From Deinandra increscens subsp. villosa (Eukaryota > Streptophyta > Magnoliopsida > Asterales > Asteraceae): a DNA stretch of 64,000 nt. The stretch's first letter is position 1, and each line of letters opens with the position of its first letter. The position numbers and the translations under genes are program-made. Shown here piece after piece: positions 50,220 through 61,075 of the stretch. The stretch spans positions 19,384,483 to 19,448,482 of the forward strand of contig JBCNJP010000020.1 in assembly GCA_039602395.1 (NCBI GenBank), in the 5' to 3' direction. The notes beneath the pieces were generated by a model. That model was given only the letters and a program-made list of their open reading frames with translations. It was not told the origin of the DNA and did not search any database.

Positions 50220-50498
50220 GGTTGATTTTCTTTTTATTTCTTTTGTTCCCTTCGCGTTTGATACTTTCGGTCACCTTGAATCGGAAGCGGTGACCACACT
50301 GAAGCGGATCCAAAGAGTCATATACGGGAATAGTGCAATCTCTAGAATGAAGAACTTTGTCTTTATACGTCTAGGTTTTGCTATTAAAAAAGGGTTGGCG
50401 CCGTAACTTGTTGCTCGCCTTCCCGGCATTACGACTTGATGTCATGTGTGTTTCCATTTTGAGTTGTATGGTTTGTTAAAAAAAAAAAAAAAAAAAAA
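50220..50498 (+). mobile_element. 5'-truncated LINE with poly-A tail
   Basis: The plus strand reads PFAFDTFGHLESEAV, LKRIQRV, RLGFAIKKGLAP, then a stop, then LVARLPGITT. This is the C-terminal end of the reverse transcriptase found in many truncated plant LINEs (compare ...FDTFG.LAPEAV..L.RVQRV... GFAIQKGLAAQLVARLP). A TAA replaces the expected CAA codon. A run of about 21 A at 50478-50498 is the tail. The same 3' sequence occurs at 34905-35110. Confidence 0.7.
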
Positions 50499-51815
50499 GC
50501 GAAAATAACATATAACGAGAACTGCGACCCGCGCGTTGCGGCGGGCGAGGCCTCGTTTTTGGGTGTAATTCTCTTAAGTCTGATGATGTAACAGGGAGTT
50601 AAAATTGAAATAGGTAATTAGCATCACACAGGTGTTATAAGTAGGATTACATAATTAGTTAGTGTTCAACATTAGAATCTACTCCGGCAGAAAAGAAATG
50701 TATATAACAGTCACTCTGAAATGACATTTTTTTCTCGATTTGAACTATACCAAACTTTCATTTGAAGTACATCATTCAGACATAAGCAATGGAAGCAAAC
50801 AAATTACCAGTGACGATTTAATTTCAATTAATATGAACTTGCATGTCTAAAGTACCTTAAAAGTATCATTATCAATAGTCAATAAGATGATAACCTAATT
50901 AAGAGTGAGTTTCCATGTGAATTTCATAATCATAAACTGATGTTAAGATTTACAAAAATAATATGTCCTGCGAAGGGGTTGATTGAATATTAAAAATTTG
51001 AAAACAAACCATGAGAAGTTATGGTAATTCCTTTACCGATTTTAAGAATTTTTGATACACAAAACCTATAAATGCTCAGCCATTTTTTCTAGACATCTAA
51101 GAAGCTCAAAATTCATGTAAAACTCATAAGTAAAAGAATATCTAAAAACAACTATTTGACAAAGCAAATTCATTTCTACTGTTACATACAAACAAAATAA
51201 AGAGTACCTGCACTTCAGCCTGCATCTTTAACAATCTGCAAACAGAAGACATAAAATGAAAGCTCAATACATTTAAAAGATCTTTAAATTGACATAATGG
51301 ACACGATGATGATTTCAAAAACTAAACAGCAAGAAAATATTAAGTTCATAAACAAAAAAGAATACAACTAAATAGCCTATTATAAGATTGATTAAGTATT
51401 TGATCTTAGACATGACACGTTAACATTATATCCAAGTATATACATTAATAAACACTTGGAAAATGAAAATCAACACTTAGAAGACCTTAAAATTTACTCA
51501 ATTGACTGAACGAAAAGGTTTAAAAGACCTTAAGATGACATAATCAATTGAGCGAAAATATTGGGGAAAACTGGAGACCAAGAATAAGTTAACTAAAAAA
51601 GATGACATTTTCGTATTTTGTAAACCTTCTCCTATGCAGTTTTACAGCATTTATACCTGATGAGATGTCACCAAAATCTTGATCCAAATGACAACAGTAC
51701 TTCAAACCAAAGCAATTGATTAATTGGTGAAATTAACGTGGCCATGGTTGATATTTTTCCTACAGAAGAACCATAAGTGAAAGCACACATACCAGAACAG
51801 AAATATGAGTATGTG

Positions 51816-51864
51816 AACTTTTTAGTTAGGTATATGATATTTTATATACCTAACTAAAAAGTTA
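51816..51864. repeat. Perfect 20-bp inverted repeat
   Basis: AACTTTTTAGTTAGGTATAT at 51816-51835 and its exact inverse at 51845-51864, with a 9-base loop. No other evidence of a terminator or miRNA. Confidence 0.8.
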
Positions 51865-52655
51865 TCTAATGACCAGAACAGTGATGAACAGTACCTACAA
51901 TGATCCTACCAAATATGAGTATGTATAAAAGTGATGAGTAATAACATACAAAGATCATCAACCAGAACAGAAGAACCATAAGTGGAAAATCTACTTCTAC
52001 TTGAGAGAGAAGTCTGATCAATTTGAAGAACTATACATGCAGAAATATTTCATAACTCATTTCTTCTCTCTTATATAGACAAACATTAAACCAATATTTA
52101 ATCAAGCAACTCTGTATAACTAAAAGTAAAAGAACATTGACCAAATAACAGTGTAATCACATAGCTCCAGAAAAGAACATGAAGTCTTATAACAACTTGC
52201 AATGGTACAGTTGCACATCAAAGAATATTTAAAGTATGCCTACACATAAGAAAACGTTTCCACAACGACAGACTTCTTTGATTGTACTTTTTAAAAGTTT
52301 ACAATATTTTTTCAAGAGAAAAAAGAAAGAAATGAGATAAGCAATTTGGAAAATATTTTGGAACTTGCAACTAATAAATATGAAATGAGTTTGACTATGA
52401 TAGAATAGTCAAAAGTGAATGCAAAGTTTCAGAGGACACCAAATGCTTAACATTTGTAAATTTGTACAACCTCTATTATGAGATTTTATTCGTTTGACCC
52501 ATTAGCCAACCATAGAAGCCAGTATTATCTAATTTCTTGAGACATTTTATTTTAAATAGTCATTTCTAAGATTCTAAAATAGTATTTTCTAAGTTTATAG
52601 AAGCCGGATGCAAACAATAGCAACTATCTACAACGAATAAATTAAATGAAGAAAA

Positions 52656-52890
52656 GGTAATACATATAAGGAAAAAAACGTAGCACTCTATTGCTTATGT
52701 ATATGAACAACTAAACGTTTTAAAGGGATGTTCAACAGTTAGATGAACATATGATAAAGAAGATGATGAAAGGGTAATACATATAAGAAAAAAAATGTAA
52801 CAGTCTATTGTATGTATATGAACAACTAAACATTTTAAAGTGATGTTCAACGGTTAGATGAACCTATGATAAAAACTACAAAAACATAAT
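52656..52890 (+). repeat. 117-bp tandem duplication
   Basis: GGTAATACATATAAG and GAACAACTAAAC-TTTTAAAG blocks recur with a 117-base offset (52656 and 52773), with several substitutions between copies. Confidence 0.75.
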
Positions 52891-52919
52891 ATGCCAAATG
52901 AATATTACTATAGACATTA

Positions 52920-52925
<6 letters not shown>

Positions 52926-52958
<33 letters not shown>
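52926..52958. repeat. (AT)n microsatellite
   Basis: About 16 AT units. Confidence 0.9.
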
Positions 52959-52960
<2 letters not shown>

Positions 52961-53695
52961 TGTTGTCTAACCATACAAAAAAGTGAATACAATAGTTAGA
53001 GACATCTACAGAGGAGTAAGAATAAAGAAATGATACTTGCAGTTGAAAGTAACTCTATAACAACCTGCGTTGTAGCAAAAGTGAAGCCTTATTAATCTCA
53101 TGTAAATAACAAATTCATAAGAAAATAAAATAAGGAAAGAGTTCCGGCCTATTTCAGCATAAAAATATTTGGTAAAAAACAAATACACAAATAAAATTCA
53201 AAAGTAAAATCAGGTCTTGCTTAAAGGAGTTTCATGGATTTGGAAAGCAGTATAATACTTCAACAGAAAAACAAATACACAAATAGGATTAGAGAGTTGA
53301 GTTCCTAAAAATTATTACAATTTTCACAAAAGCTAAACAACTCACACATAAGTCCTATAAGAGAATTAAAAGATTATGAAAATGTCAATATAACAGGGCA
53401 GTAGATAATAAGATTAGGATTGTGATCATTTATCCAAAAAAATTATTACAATCACAGAATATAACGGCTATCCATAATCAGAACACTTGTATATCTTTAA
53501 ATGCTGATCCACCTAAATACTATTAAAAATCAACAAAGACGTTCATCTACAAAGTTGAACGGTAAATAAAAGAACTCAAATGAAGACATTTCAGAAATAG
53601 TCCTGCAAGAGCACAAAAAAGTAAAGACATCAACTTCCTTAAACATGGAAATAGCTAATATGATACAAATAAAAACGAATTAACAACCAAAAAAT

Positions 53696-53900
53696 CATGA
53701 CCCAACTTTAATCAAAAATTTATTTTCCCAAACAGCAACATAGGCTCAGAATAAATTCATCATAGCCTCATAGAAACCAAGAAGAACACTCAAGAAACCA
53801 TGAGCCAACTTTAACCAAGAAAATATTTCCCAAACAGCAACATAGAGTTAGAAAAAATTCATCATAGACTCAAAGAAGCCTCATAGTCTCATAGAAATAC
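53696..53900 (+). repeat. ~103-bp tandem duplication
   Basis: CATGACCCAACTTTAATCAA and CATGAGCCAACTTTAACCAA begin two diverged units that both continue with CCCAAACAGCAACATAG and AATTCATCATAG. Confidence 0.65.
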
Positions 53901-54984
53901 AAAACCCTTTACGAATTTCAAGATGAGTTCTTATCAGAGAATGCAGGTTGTAAGCAGCAACATAAAGCAATAGTGGAAAGAACTGAAGGCTCAGAAAACT
54001 TTCGTCATTGCCTGGAATCAGAATAGCCTCAACATTTATAACAAAACCAAGCCCCAAATAAGCACAATGTATACAACAACAAAAAGCAATGTTGGATAGA
54101 AATCAAGGCTCATAAAAGTATCAACATAGATATGGCTCAGATCTGAGTGAGGTTGCGTTTAACGCCTTGCCATTCACCAGAAAAACATCATAGCCACAAA
54201 GAAAGGATAGCCAATAGTAACAGATTCATATTTACCTTTGGCTTGAATAGTGAAGTTATAGTGTACATATCAGACTCTTTAACCACCGAATCTGAGATAA
54301 ATCTCAGACCTCCGAAACGTATCTGATTAGTTTTACACTATAAGTGTAAAATAAACTAAATCTTTAATAAGGGCTCAGCTGGTAAGACATCACAGCCCTA
54401 GCAACAGTAACCAACAACCATCAGCTTCAAAAACCAAACTTACATGATTAGCTCGTAATGCATCACGCCCAAGCAACAGTATCACAGCCAATAACCGAGA
54501 GGGATCAAGCTCAATCGTCAGGGACAAATAAGAACCATCATATAAATACTGTCTATCGATGTGAAATCCAATAATTCCATCAGCAACATACAAACGGTGA
54601 CCAATAACATTATCATTGCCGTGTTAAGGCTCAAATAGCATTTCCATGTACCAACAGATTCCATCATCGTCATAACGGCTTAAAATCAGTCAAATGAAAC
54701 AAAACCTCACAACCATCAAATGACTGTAAACAACTGTACCAGTTGAAAACCCAAGAGAGTTTTAGATCGAGGTATTAAGAACCCAAAAGCAAACAGAAAA
54801 TGGATCCAAAAACAATATCAGAAAATGAAAAATGACATCTGAAATTAGCAATATCAGAACAAAAATGAGCCATTTCGTAACCAAATCGCATGTTTAGGAC
54901 TCGAAAACCCATAAATCTTTCAGATCTGAAAGACCCAAAAGCAAAGAAACCAATCCAACAGAACATCAACGACTAATTCGTACC

Positions 54985-55270
54985 TTCAAAGTGACCGTAG
55001 TGACGACATCGTCCCTTGAATATCATCGAAAATGATTCAGAAAGCCAAATCGAAGCCTAAGCGACAGAGGCAGCTGTAGACGTCGTTGCCTCTACGAAGA
55101 CGGAGCAACACTTCGTCGCTTCCACGTCACCGGAGCATCGACGACAGCACAATGTGCAGGGAGATTCGCGGAAGCAAGTTTTGTCCATGGTAATGATTTG
55201 GGTTTAGTAAGAAAACCCTAGATCAGATAGGAAGAGCTTTGAGAATGAGAGAGAGACTATTGTAATTGAC
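54985..55270 (-). ncRNA. Candidate first exon of an unknown minus-strand transcript
   Basis: On the minus strand a leader-like CTCTCTCTCATTCTC run near 55245 is followed by TCTAGGGTTTTC. A GC-richer block (54990-55190) then ends with GAAG/GTACGA, a good donor at about 54984. Its longest frame starts MDKTCFRESPCTLCC and is only about 43 codons. The layout resembles the 5' exon of a plant gene or long non-coding RNA whose remaining exons were not recognised in the AT-rich DNA below 54980. Confidence 0.3.
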
Positions 55271-55499
55271 GATTGGAAAATAGATTAAAAGGTGTTTGTG
55301 ATATAAATTAGGTTTAATTCCATGCTCTTACCGGAAAAACATCCGCCTCCGCCGGATGGCGGTGAACATAGATGAGAACCAGGTTTTGAGAATATGGTTT
55401 TATGATGAGAGATGAGAGAGGAAATTAGACACGTATGAGGTACGTGTGATGAAGGGGACACTCATTGGTATCTAATAGATGCCATCTGTAAATCAAATG

Positions 55500-55668
55500 A
55501 CAGTGAGTACAGCTGTCCTTAAGAAACCTGTGGGTAAAAAAAGAAAACCATAAGACCTTAAGAAACCTGTGGGTAAAAAAAGAAAACCATAAGACGTATA
55601 CATAAAGATTCGAACCCGGGTACTCTGTAAAAAAGACAGGAACCTAACCACCAAGACAGAATATAATA
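55500..55668 (-). mobile_element. Possible tRNA-derived SINE with a 40-bp internal duplication
   Basis: The minus strand starts GTCTTGGTGGTTAGG (A-box-like) and has ACCCGGGTTCGAATC (B-box) about 45 bases later, the pol III promoter of a tRNA-headed SINE. Downstream, the block CCTTAAGAAACCTGTGGGTA (plus strand) with its flank is repeated in tandem at 55517 and 55557. Borders are unclear. Confidence 0.35.
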
Positions 55669-56277
55669 TGTAACTTGTAATGCAAAATATATGTATAAAT
55701 ACAGAAAATCAGATCGGAATGGGAAAAAAAAAATAAACCATAAGAAGGCTGACACGTGGCACTTCCACATCATGCCATGTCATATGAACAGTAAAATCCC
55801 AGTGTACACGTCAGCAAACCAAAATGATATATATATAATAGGAAAAATTATCAAAAGTATATATCGAAATATAAGTAAACAGGAAACAAGTTGCGGCGTA
55901 AAACCTTTTTGAATAACGGTAATTGGTACTTAAGCACCTTTGCGATAAATAATGTTAAATAATCGTTCGTTTTTTTGCCTTTATAAAAGTAATGAAGACA
56001 CTCGTTATTTTATAGGACTACACAATCAGTGACGAATTTAGTAAGTACGTATCAGAGTTACAAGAGTTACAAAAATGTAATGTTTTTTCAAAATTATGCA
56101 GAAACGTATGTACATGATTTTCAAATGACTAATTATTACAAGTCCTTTTGTGCGCTCCTTCCAAGTTTTCTGCGTAGGTTACTAGGTTCGATTGTTAACT
56201 TCAGTTCTTCTTTATATAATAACTTAATCATTGCCATATAAGTGCTTTTACAACTTTAGTTTCAAAAACACCAATAA
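55669..56277. other. Intergenic DNA, nothing recognised
   Basis: AT-rich, with only short frames and no bounded repeats. Confidence 0.4.
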
Positions 56278-56285
56278 ATGTAAAC

Positions 56286-56847
56286 TAAGGGTGTTCAAAA
56301 ATATCCGAGTTCGAATCCGTATCCGAATTATCCGAAATTTCGTATCCGAATTATCCGAAAATTTCGGATATCCGGAATTTCGGATATCCGAAAATTTCCG
56401 ATATCCGGAATTTCGGATATCCGAAAATTCGGACTTGGACTTGGACAAGAATTTACAAAATTTTTGGAAGTTTCGGATACCCGGTATCCGAAAATTTAAA
56501 TAAATTAAATAAAATTTATATTAAAGAAATAAAGAATTATTGAATACTTGGACTATGTTTATTTGTTTTGTCGTTTTTTAGGTTGAACTTATGTTTATTT
56601 GTATTTGAAGACTTGAACTATGTTTATTTGTTTTGTCGTTTTATCATTTTTTTTGGTTAAATTGTGGTTTTTTAAAAAAAACTGGATTTTCGGATATCCG
56701 TTTTAACTATCCGAGTCCAGTCCGAAATTTCGGATATCCGAAATTTCGGACTTGGACTTGGACAACAAAAACTGGTATCCGAAATTTTCGGATACCCGAA
56801 ATTTTCGGATATCCGAAATTCCGGGTATCCGGTTTTGAACACCCCTA
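56286..56847. mobile_element. hAT-like non-autonomous element filled with TTTCGGATATCCGAAA words
   Basis: Left end TAAGGGTGTTCAAAA, right end TTTTGAACACCCCTA, flanked by an exact 8-bp repeat ATGTAAAC (56278-56285 and 56848-56855). Both subterminal thirds consist of more than ten GAATTTCGGATATCCGAAA-type palindromes; the middle is AT-rich. No protein is encoded; the short frames with YPEFRISENF repeats derive from the palindromes. Also, AACTTTAGTTTCAAAAACAC occurs on both sides of the element. Confidence 0.85.
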
Positions 56848-56944
56848 ATGTAAACAACTTAAACTTTAGTTTCAAAAACACCAATCGCATTTGATGCCGT
56901 ATGACTTGTGTTTCTAGGGACCCAAGTTCTATTCTCACTAATGA

Positions 56945-57212
56945 CATTATTTGTTCATTGGTATGGAGGCCAATGATAGGAGATCCGGGGAGACCCGGAT
57001 TCGATCCTTGAGGCGACCGGGTTTTACCATTAATTTGCCGTCGTGCCTACGGGCGGGCGGGTTAACGGGTTTTCCCGGAACTGGAGTCACATGGGACGCT
57101 TTAGGGCTCTGTACGGCTGGGTTGGGCCAGCTGGCGGTGACCTTTAGCCATTGGGTCACCCCGTACAGAGTACCTGAGTTTATTCTATTCGTTGGCCGTT
57201 CAAAAAAAAAGA
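56945..57212 (+). mobile_element. SINE with tRNA-like B box and A-rich tail
   Basis: GGATTCGATCC at 56998-57008 is a pol III B box, with ATGGAGGCCAATGATAGG upstream in the position of the A box. The body is GC-rich, unlike its surroundings. The 3' end CGTTGGCCGTTCAAAAAAAAA is typical of plant Au-like SINEs. No clear target repeat was found. Confidence 0.6.
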
Positions 57213-57623
57213 AGATTAAACAACAACTATTACAAATTCACACAAATGACCCTCACACTATTTAACAAATACCGTTGACTCCTCTACTATTTTACCACAT
57301 AACATAGGAAGACGGAAGTGGAAGGTTATTGGCCTGGTACGGAAAAAAAGATGATACTTTTTTTTGAACGGCCGATAAAATTCTCAAAAAACCATGAAGT
57401 ATTTACACAAATTTGAGCTCATTTCAGAAAAAAATCCATCTTTACGAGCGACCGTGTAATAAAACATGCCCTCAGTACTCTCAAGTCTTCCTCATCGTCA
57501 ATAACCACTACAACAAGTCACTGTGGTTTAAAAAGAAAAAAGAAGTCTAGAGACTACCTAGTTTTTTAGTATTAACAAAATATTATTATTATCATTTAAA
57601 AAAAATAGAAAACTTTTTCTTTT
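57213..57623. other. Intergenic DNA, nothing certain
   Basis: TTTTTTTTGAACGGCCG at 57358 is the inverse of the SINE tail next door and may be the end of a second, minus-strand SINE; no body could be aligned. Confidence 0.3.
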
Positions 57624-57818
57624 TTGAACAGCAATTACAAAGCTAGGGTTATAACAACTCTTCCACGTATTGCGAAGATTGCTTTCCCAATTAATGGCGC
57701 TGTTATGGAAGAAATCGTCGGATCCCCTGCGCCGACGGTTCATCTGTCTCCCTCCGGTTACCCATTCCTTCCAGTCAAAAGGTATCAATCCACAATCGAT
57801 GATAATATTCTTGCTTAA
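57624..57818 (+). other. Unidentified coding-like fragment
   Basis: After a TTTTTGAACAG acceptor-like site, the plus strand encodes TLPRIAKIAFPINGAVMEEI and VGSPAPTVHLSPSGYPFLPV, then AAAAG/GTATCA, a possible donor. Base composition is richer in GC than the flanks, and the reading is clean for about 50 codons. No family was recognised. It may be an exon remnant. Confidence 0.3.
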
Positions 57819-57862
57819 TTAATTGATGAAACCAGCATTCTGATGAACCGCTAATTAATTAA

Positions 57863-58774
57863 GGTGCTGTTTGTTTTTTCAGAGGTCTGCAGTCTGCAGT
57901 CCACTTCTGCAGGCATCTGCAGAAGAAGACATGGACCAAATGTCTGCAGTCTGCCAGAAGAAGACTGTTTGTTTTTTAACTTCTGCAAACTGCTTAAATA
58001 AATTGTATTTTAAATAAACTGATTTATTTAAAGTTCAAAATAGTTTTCAACGTTCTCATCAACTGAAAATAATAATATTCACATCCATGTTATGCAATAA
58101 CAAAAATTCATACAATTGAAAAAATCAAGAAACAGATTCACATCCATGTTATGCAATAACAAAAATTCATACAATTGAAGCCATGAAATCTGAAGCATTT
58201 GTAGCAAATGATATAAAATTCTCCATGTAAGATTCACACATTCATGAAAACAGATTCAACATCCATGAAAAATTCAACAAAAACAGATTCACACCCATGA
58301 AATCTGAAATAAAACAAAGAAATAGATCTGAACCTGATGTGGGGTGCTGTAACGACGGCGACTGTGAGCGGCGAACGACGGCGACTGTGGGCGGCGAACG
58401 ACGGCGGCTGTATAGGATGCGACGCAGAGGACGATGGGACGAGGGGCTGGGCGGCGGTCTGATGCAGCCGCCACCGAAGCCGGCGACGACGGCAACCGGC
58501 GACTGGTGATGAAGGAGGAGCCGGCGATTGGTGATGAAGGAGGCGCCTAGGGTTTCTGCTGTCTGCTGTTTTGTTTTTTAGAAAGTGGAAAATGAGAGGA
58601 AAAGACATAAGAAGCAACTTAACCCCATCTTTTTCAGGAAGACATTTCGCAGACGTTTTTTAATAAAACGTCTTCGAGAAAACAAACAGTCTTCAAACCA
58701 TATTGTCTTCGCGTGTCTTCGCGACGCAGACAAAAGACACCAAGAAGATCTTTTTACAAAAAACAAAGAACACC
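57863..58774. mobile_element. Large PIF/Harbinger MITE
   Basis: Ends GGTGCTGTTTGTTTTTTC and, inverted, GGTGTTCTTTGTTTTTTG form an imperfect TIR. The 3-bp target duplication TAA (57860-57862 and 58775-58777) fits Harbinger insertion. The left subterminal region has many GTCTGCAGTC words and the right has GTCTTCGCG words. Inside, a 59-60 bp unit (ATTCACATCCATGTTATGCA) is repeated twice at 58077 and 58136, and 58330-58560 is a GC-rich, leader-like block. No transposase. Confidence 0.7.
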
Positions 58775-58825
58775 TAAGTCGTCATTGATGGTACTTAATT
58801 TCTCCTCGCGTGGTTGCATGGCATG

Positions 58826-58915
58826 CAGGTTCCTCGCGGTCCTCCGGGTGGCGAACGGACGAAGAGATCAAGACGCTTTTCGAGGAATGGACCATCAAGT
58901 TTGAGAGAACCTAGA
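58826..58915 (+). pseudogene. Possible papain-type protease prodomain fragment
   Basis: One plus-strand frame reads SSGWRTDEEIKTLFEEWTIK, then FERT and a stop. Plant papain-family precursors have a very similar RTDEEV..LYEEWLVKHGK sequence at the start of the I29 inhibitor prodomain. Only about 25 residues remain, so chance similarity is possible. If correct, it is a further scattered piece of the family seen at 13.6-21.8 kb. Confidence 0.3.
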
Positions 58916-60360
58916 GCAGTTGCACCAGCTATTTCATGCATCAAACCTAAAGGATGCAAGCCCTTCTTTGAAGATCAGTGAAATAAAAAGCTATCCTGAT
59001 GCAGCAATCAAAGGGAAACCATCAGACCCGGCCCCTTAGTAACAGAAAAAGGCAATGCCTTGAGATATATTGCTGCTACAATTCAGGATCAGATAAATTA
59101 AGGTCATCCGCCTATCAACCGCTTGATCGATCTGGGAAATAGTATATATTCCATGTAAGGTATTTAGATACGTCATCGATCGACTGTGGAATTATTCATC
59201 AATTTAGCTTGTCAAATGATGTTGCTTGAGATTTGAAGTTTCTTTTGGATAAACAAGACTCAACAAAGCATACTATGAGAGTAGTAGGACACTAGGATTA
59301 TAAGTTTTATAACCTTCTTGGCTTGACCATTAATTCTTTCCAGAGGATGAACAAACTCGAGAGAAAGATTCTACAACATAAATTTAGCATCTAACTACCA
59401 CTAGACTAAGGGCTGGCAATTTATGACGCAACACAAAAAATAGAGGTTTTCGGTTGATATTTCTAATCTGTTTAAAAAACGGGTCGTGTTCGGATTGACT
59501 TTTTAGTTAAACACGTCGTTCCGCTAACCTGTTTTGACCTGTATATATAACCCACTTTTACAACCTATCAAACAAATTAACATGTTGGCAACTTAATTAT
59601 TACCGCCCAACCCGTCAACCAATTTGACTCGTTTAGATAAACAGGTTGGGTTCGGGTTACAAGATTTGACGCGTGTGCGGGTTAGGGTTGAAGTACGTTT
59701 TTAACACAAATAAGAATATGGGTCGTTTCGGGTTGAACAATTCAACCCGCCAACCCGTAACCCGCGGCTAAACCCAGAGAATTGTATGGATTAGGGTTTA
59801 GGGCTGCCGGATTGTGATGGCGGCGGTGGCCAGACTAGGGCTTAGGGGCAACGGCTTGAAAGAATAGTCATCGACATGACACTGACCAAGTTAAACCAGA
59901 GAATTACATTGTACTTAATTGTGTACAATAATATAGTATACTACCCTTCTAGTATAATTACATAAGTGTATAATATCTGTTAGCCTGACACATTTGACAC
60001 CCCTACAAGAGTACCAGTGCCACCTATGACATATGCAATTCAAACGTGTGATGCTGGACAGAATTAGAATCCGAGCAATTCAATTGGTTGATCCAGAATT
60101 AATATCAACAAGCTTCAGTCCTACAAACCCTAACTAATAAATCAAAGAAAAAGACAACATTCAACAGTTTAGAAATGAAATTTGGATCTTCGTTTATGGC
60201 ACAACTAATCAGGTATGAAGATTAAATATTTAAATCTAAGATGAGAACAGTAATGAATTAGAATCTGAAGAGCTATAGACAACAAAGATCCAAATTTGGC
60301 TTCTAAATTGTACGTACCTCAGGATGATGGAGATCGAGTTGGGAGAAGATGAATCTCGTT
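58912..60360 (-). pseudogene. Inverted, deleted copy of the HSP70 promoter, 5'UTR intron and exon 1
   Basis: On the minus strand, 60360 down to 59150 matches 35410-36845: the 5'UTR exon with its donor, TTTGGATCTTTGTTGTCTAT, and the same CGGGTCGTGTTCGG-type intron repeat. From 59136 to 58912 it matches exon 1 in pieces. Examples are ACTATTTCCCAGATC, GCATTGCCTTTTTCTGTTAC, TTTATTTCACTGATCTTCAA and GCAACTGCTCTAG. The ATG and the first ATPase motif are gone, two further internal parts are deleted and frames are broken, so no protein can be made. Similarity ends abruptly at 58912. Confidence 0.8.
59411..60007. mobile_element. Old hAT-like repeat within the pseudogene intron
   Basis: Ends TAAGGGCTGGCAA and TTGACACCCCTA are an imperfect inverted pair. 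The interior has GGGTCGTGTTCGG and AACCCGCCAACCCG words. The corresponding repeat is in the intron of the HSP70 gene at 35690-36600, so it predates the duplication. Flanking 8-mers no longer match. Confidence 0.4.
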
Positions 60361-60690
60361 GACTTTTTCAAATACCTTTGTACAACATTGTAGTTAGATG
60401 ACCGTTAATTTTTTTTGAACGATCCTTTTTTTTTCTTTTGATTTCACCCATTTTATACCAATACTAAAATTTATCAAGATTCAAGATTTAAATCTTGATC
60501 TGAACAAAAAGACTTTGTCTCTTGTCTCTTACTTACCTTTGGTCCTGACCGTTAATAAATCAAGATATATGTTTACAAGATATGACTTGTAGAAAGATCT
60601 TTTGCATTTTGGGCGTCATTTGGGTATATGTCTCGTGATTTTAAGGACCATTTTGGTATTTTACTTAACTTGAAATCCAAAAGTGAATCT
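60361..60690. other. Intergenic/promoter interval
   Basis: Lies between the start of the inverted HSP70 copy and the leader of the mutase gene. CAATAAATAAAA near 60690 is the only TATA-like candidate for the gene on the right. Confidence 0.35.
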
Positions 60691-60699
60691 TCAATAAAT

Positions 60700-61075
60700 A
60701 AAACCAGTCAATTCCCTTTTCTAATCAACACCCTCGCCGACCATCACCGCCGAGACACCACTTTCCACCGCCATACTCCTCCGTCCGCCAATCTCCGGCC
60801 GTCGTCGCCACCTGCAATTCAAGGTAACCATCTTTTTCTCTCGTTATTTTCCACACCTTCCATCTTTTCCAACCTTCAAAACGTGAACCCTAAACCTAAC
60901 CCGCTTTCGATTCCCCCTCTAAACCATCTCTCCTGCCCCTGCAAATCTATCTGTAAATTATTCTATAAAAGCTATATAATCTATGTATAACTTATTCTAT
61001 AAATTTACCTTTTATATTCCATTTTCATTGAAAAACAAAGCTTCGTGCAGATCAAGGAAGAAGTAACTAAGAAGG
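60700..61075 (+). promoter_or_regulatory. 5'UTR and leader intron of the mutase gene
   Basis: A CT- and CCG-rich leader (60715-60823) ends in TTCAAG/GTAACC, a donor at 60823/60824. TCGTGCAG at 61043-61050 is the matching acceptor. This leaves about 25 bases of leader before the ATG at 61076. The plus-strand frame across 60628-60990 is untranslated sequence by this model. Confidence 0.5.

Larger units (their letters stand above)
50499..54980. other. 4.5 kb AT-rich DNA without recognised genes
   Basis: No frame over about 70 codons and no protein motif was seen. It holds local tandem duplications (52656-52890, 53696-53900), a hairpin (51816-51864) and an (AT)n run near 52926-52958. A GC hairpin CCCGCGCGTTGCGGCGGG at 50529-50546 resembles a Helitron end but lacks CTRR. 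The stretch could be introns or a non-coding transcript continuing from the candidate exon at 54985-55250. Confidence 0.35.

Noticed and set aside
50529..50546. Helitron 3' end on the minus strand
   Set aside because: The GC hairpin is present, but no CTRR terminus follows at the expected distance and no partner end was seen.
57358..57390. Second SINE on the minus strand
   Set aside because: Only the A-rich tail and about eight adjoining bases match; no body or promoter boxes could be found.
58234..58617. Arg/Pro-rich frames on both strands
   Set aside because: They lie in the GC-rich block of the Harbinger MITE, overlap each other and show no domain.
60628..60990. 120-codon frame upstream of the mutase
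   Set aside because: It spans the proposed leader exon and the start of the leader intron, and has no family motif.
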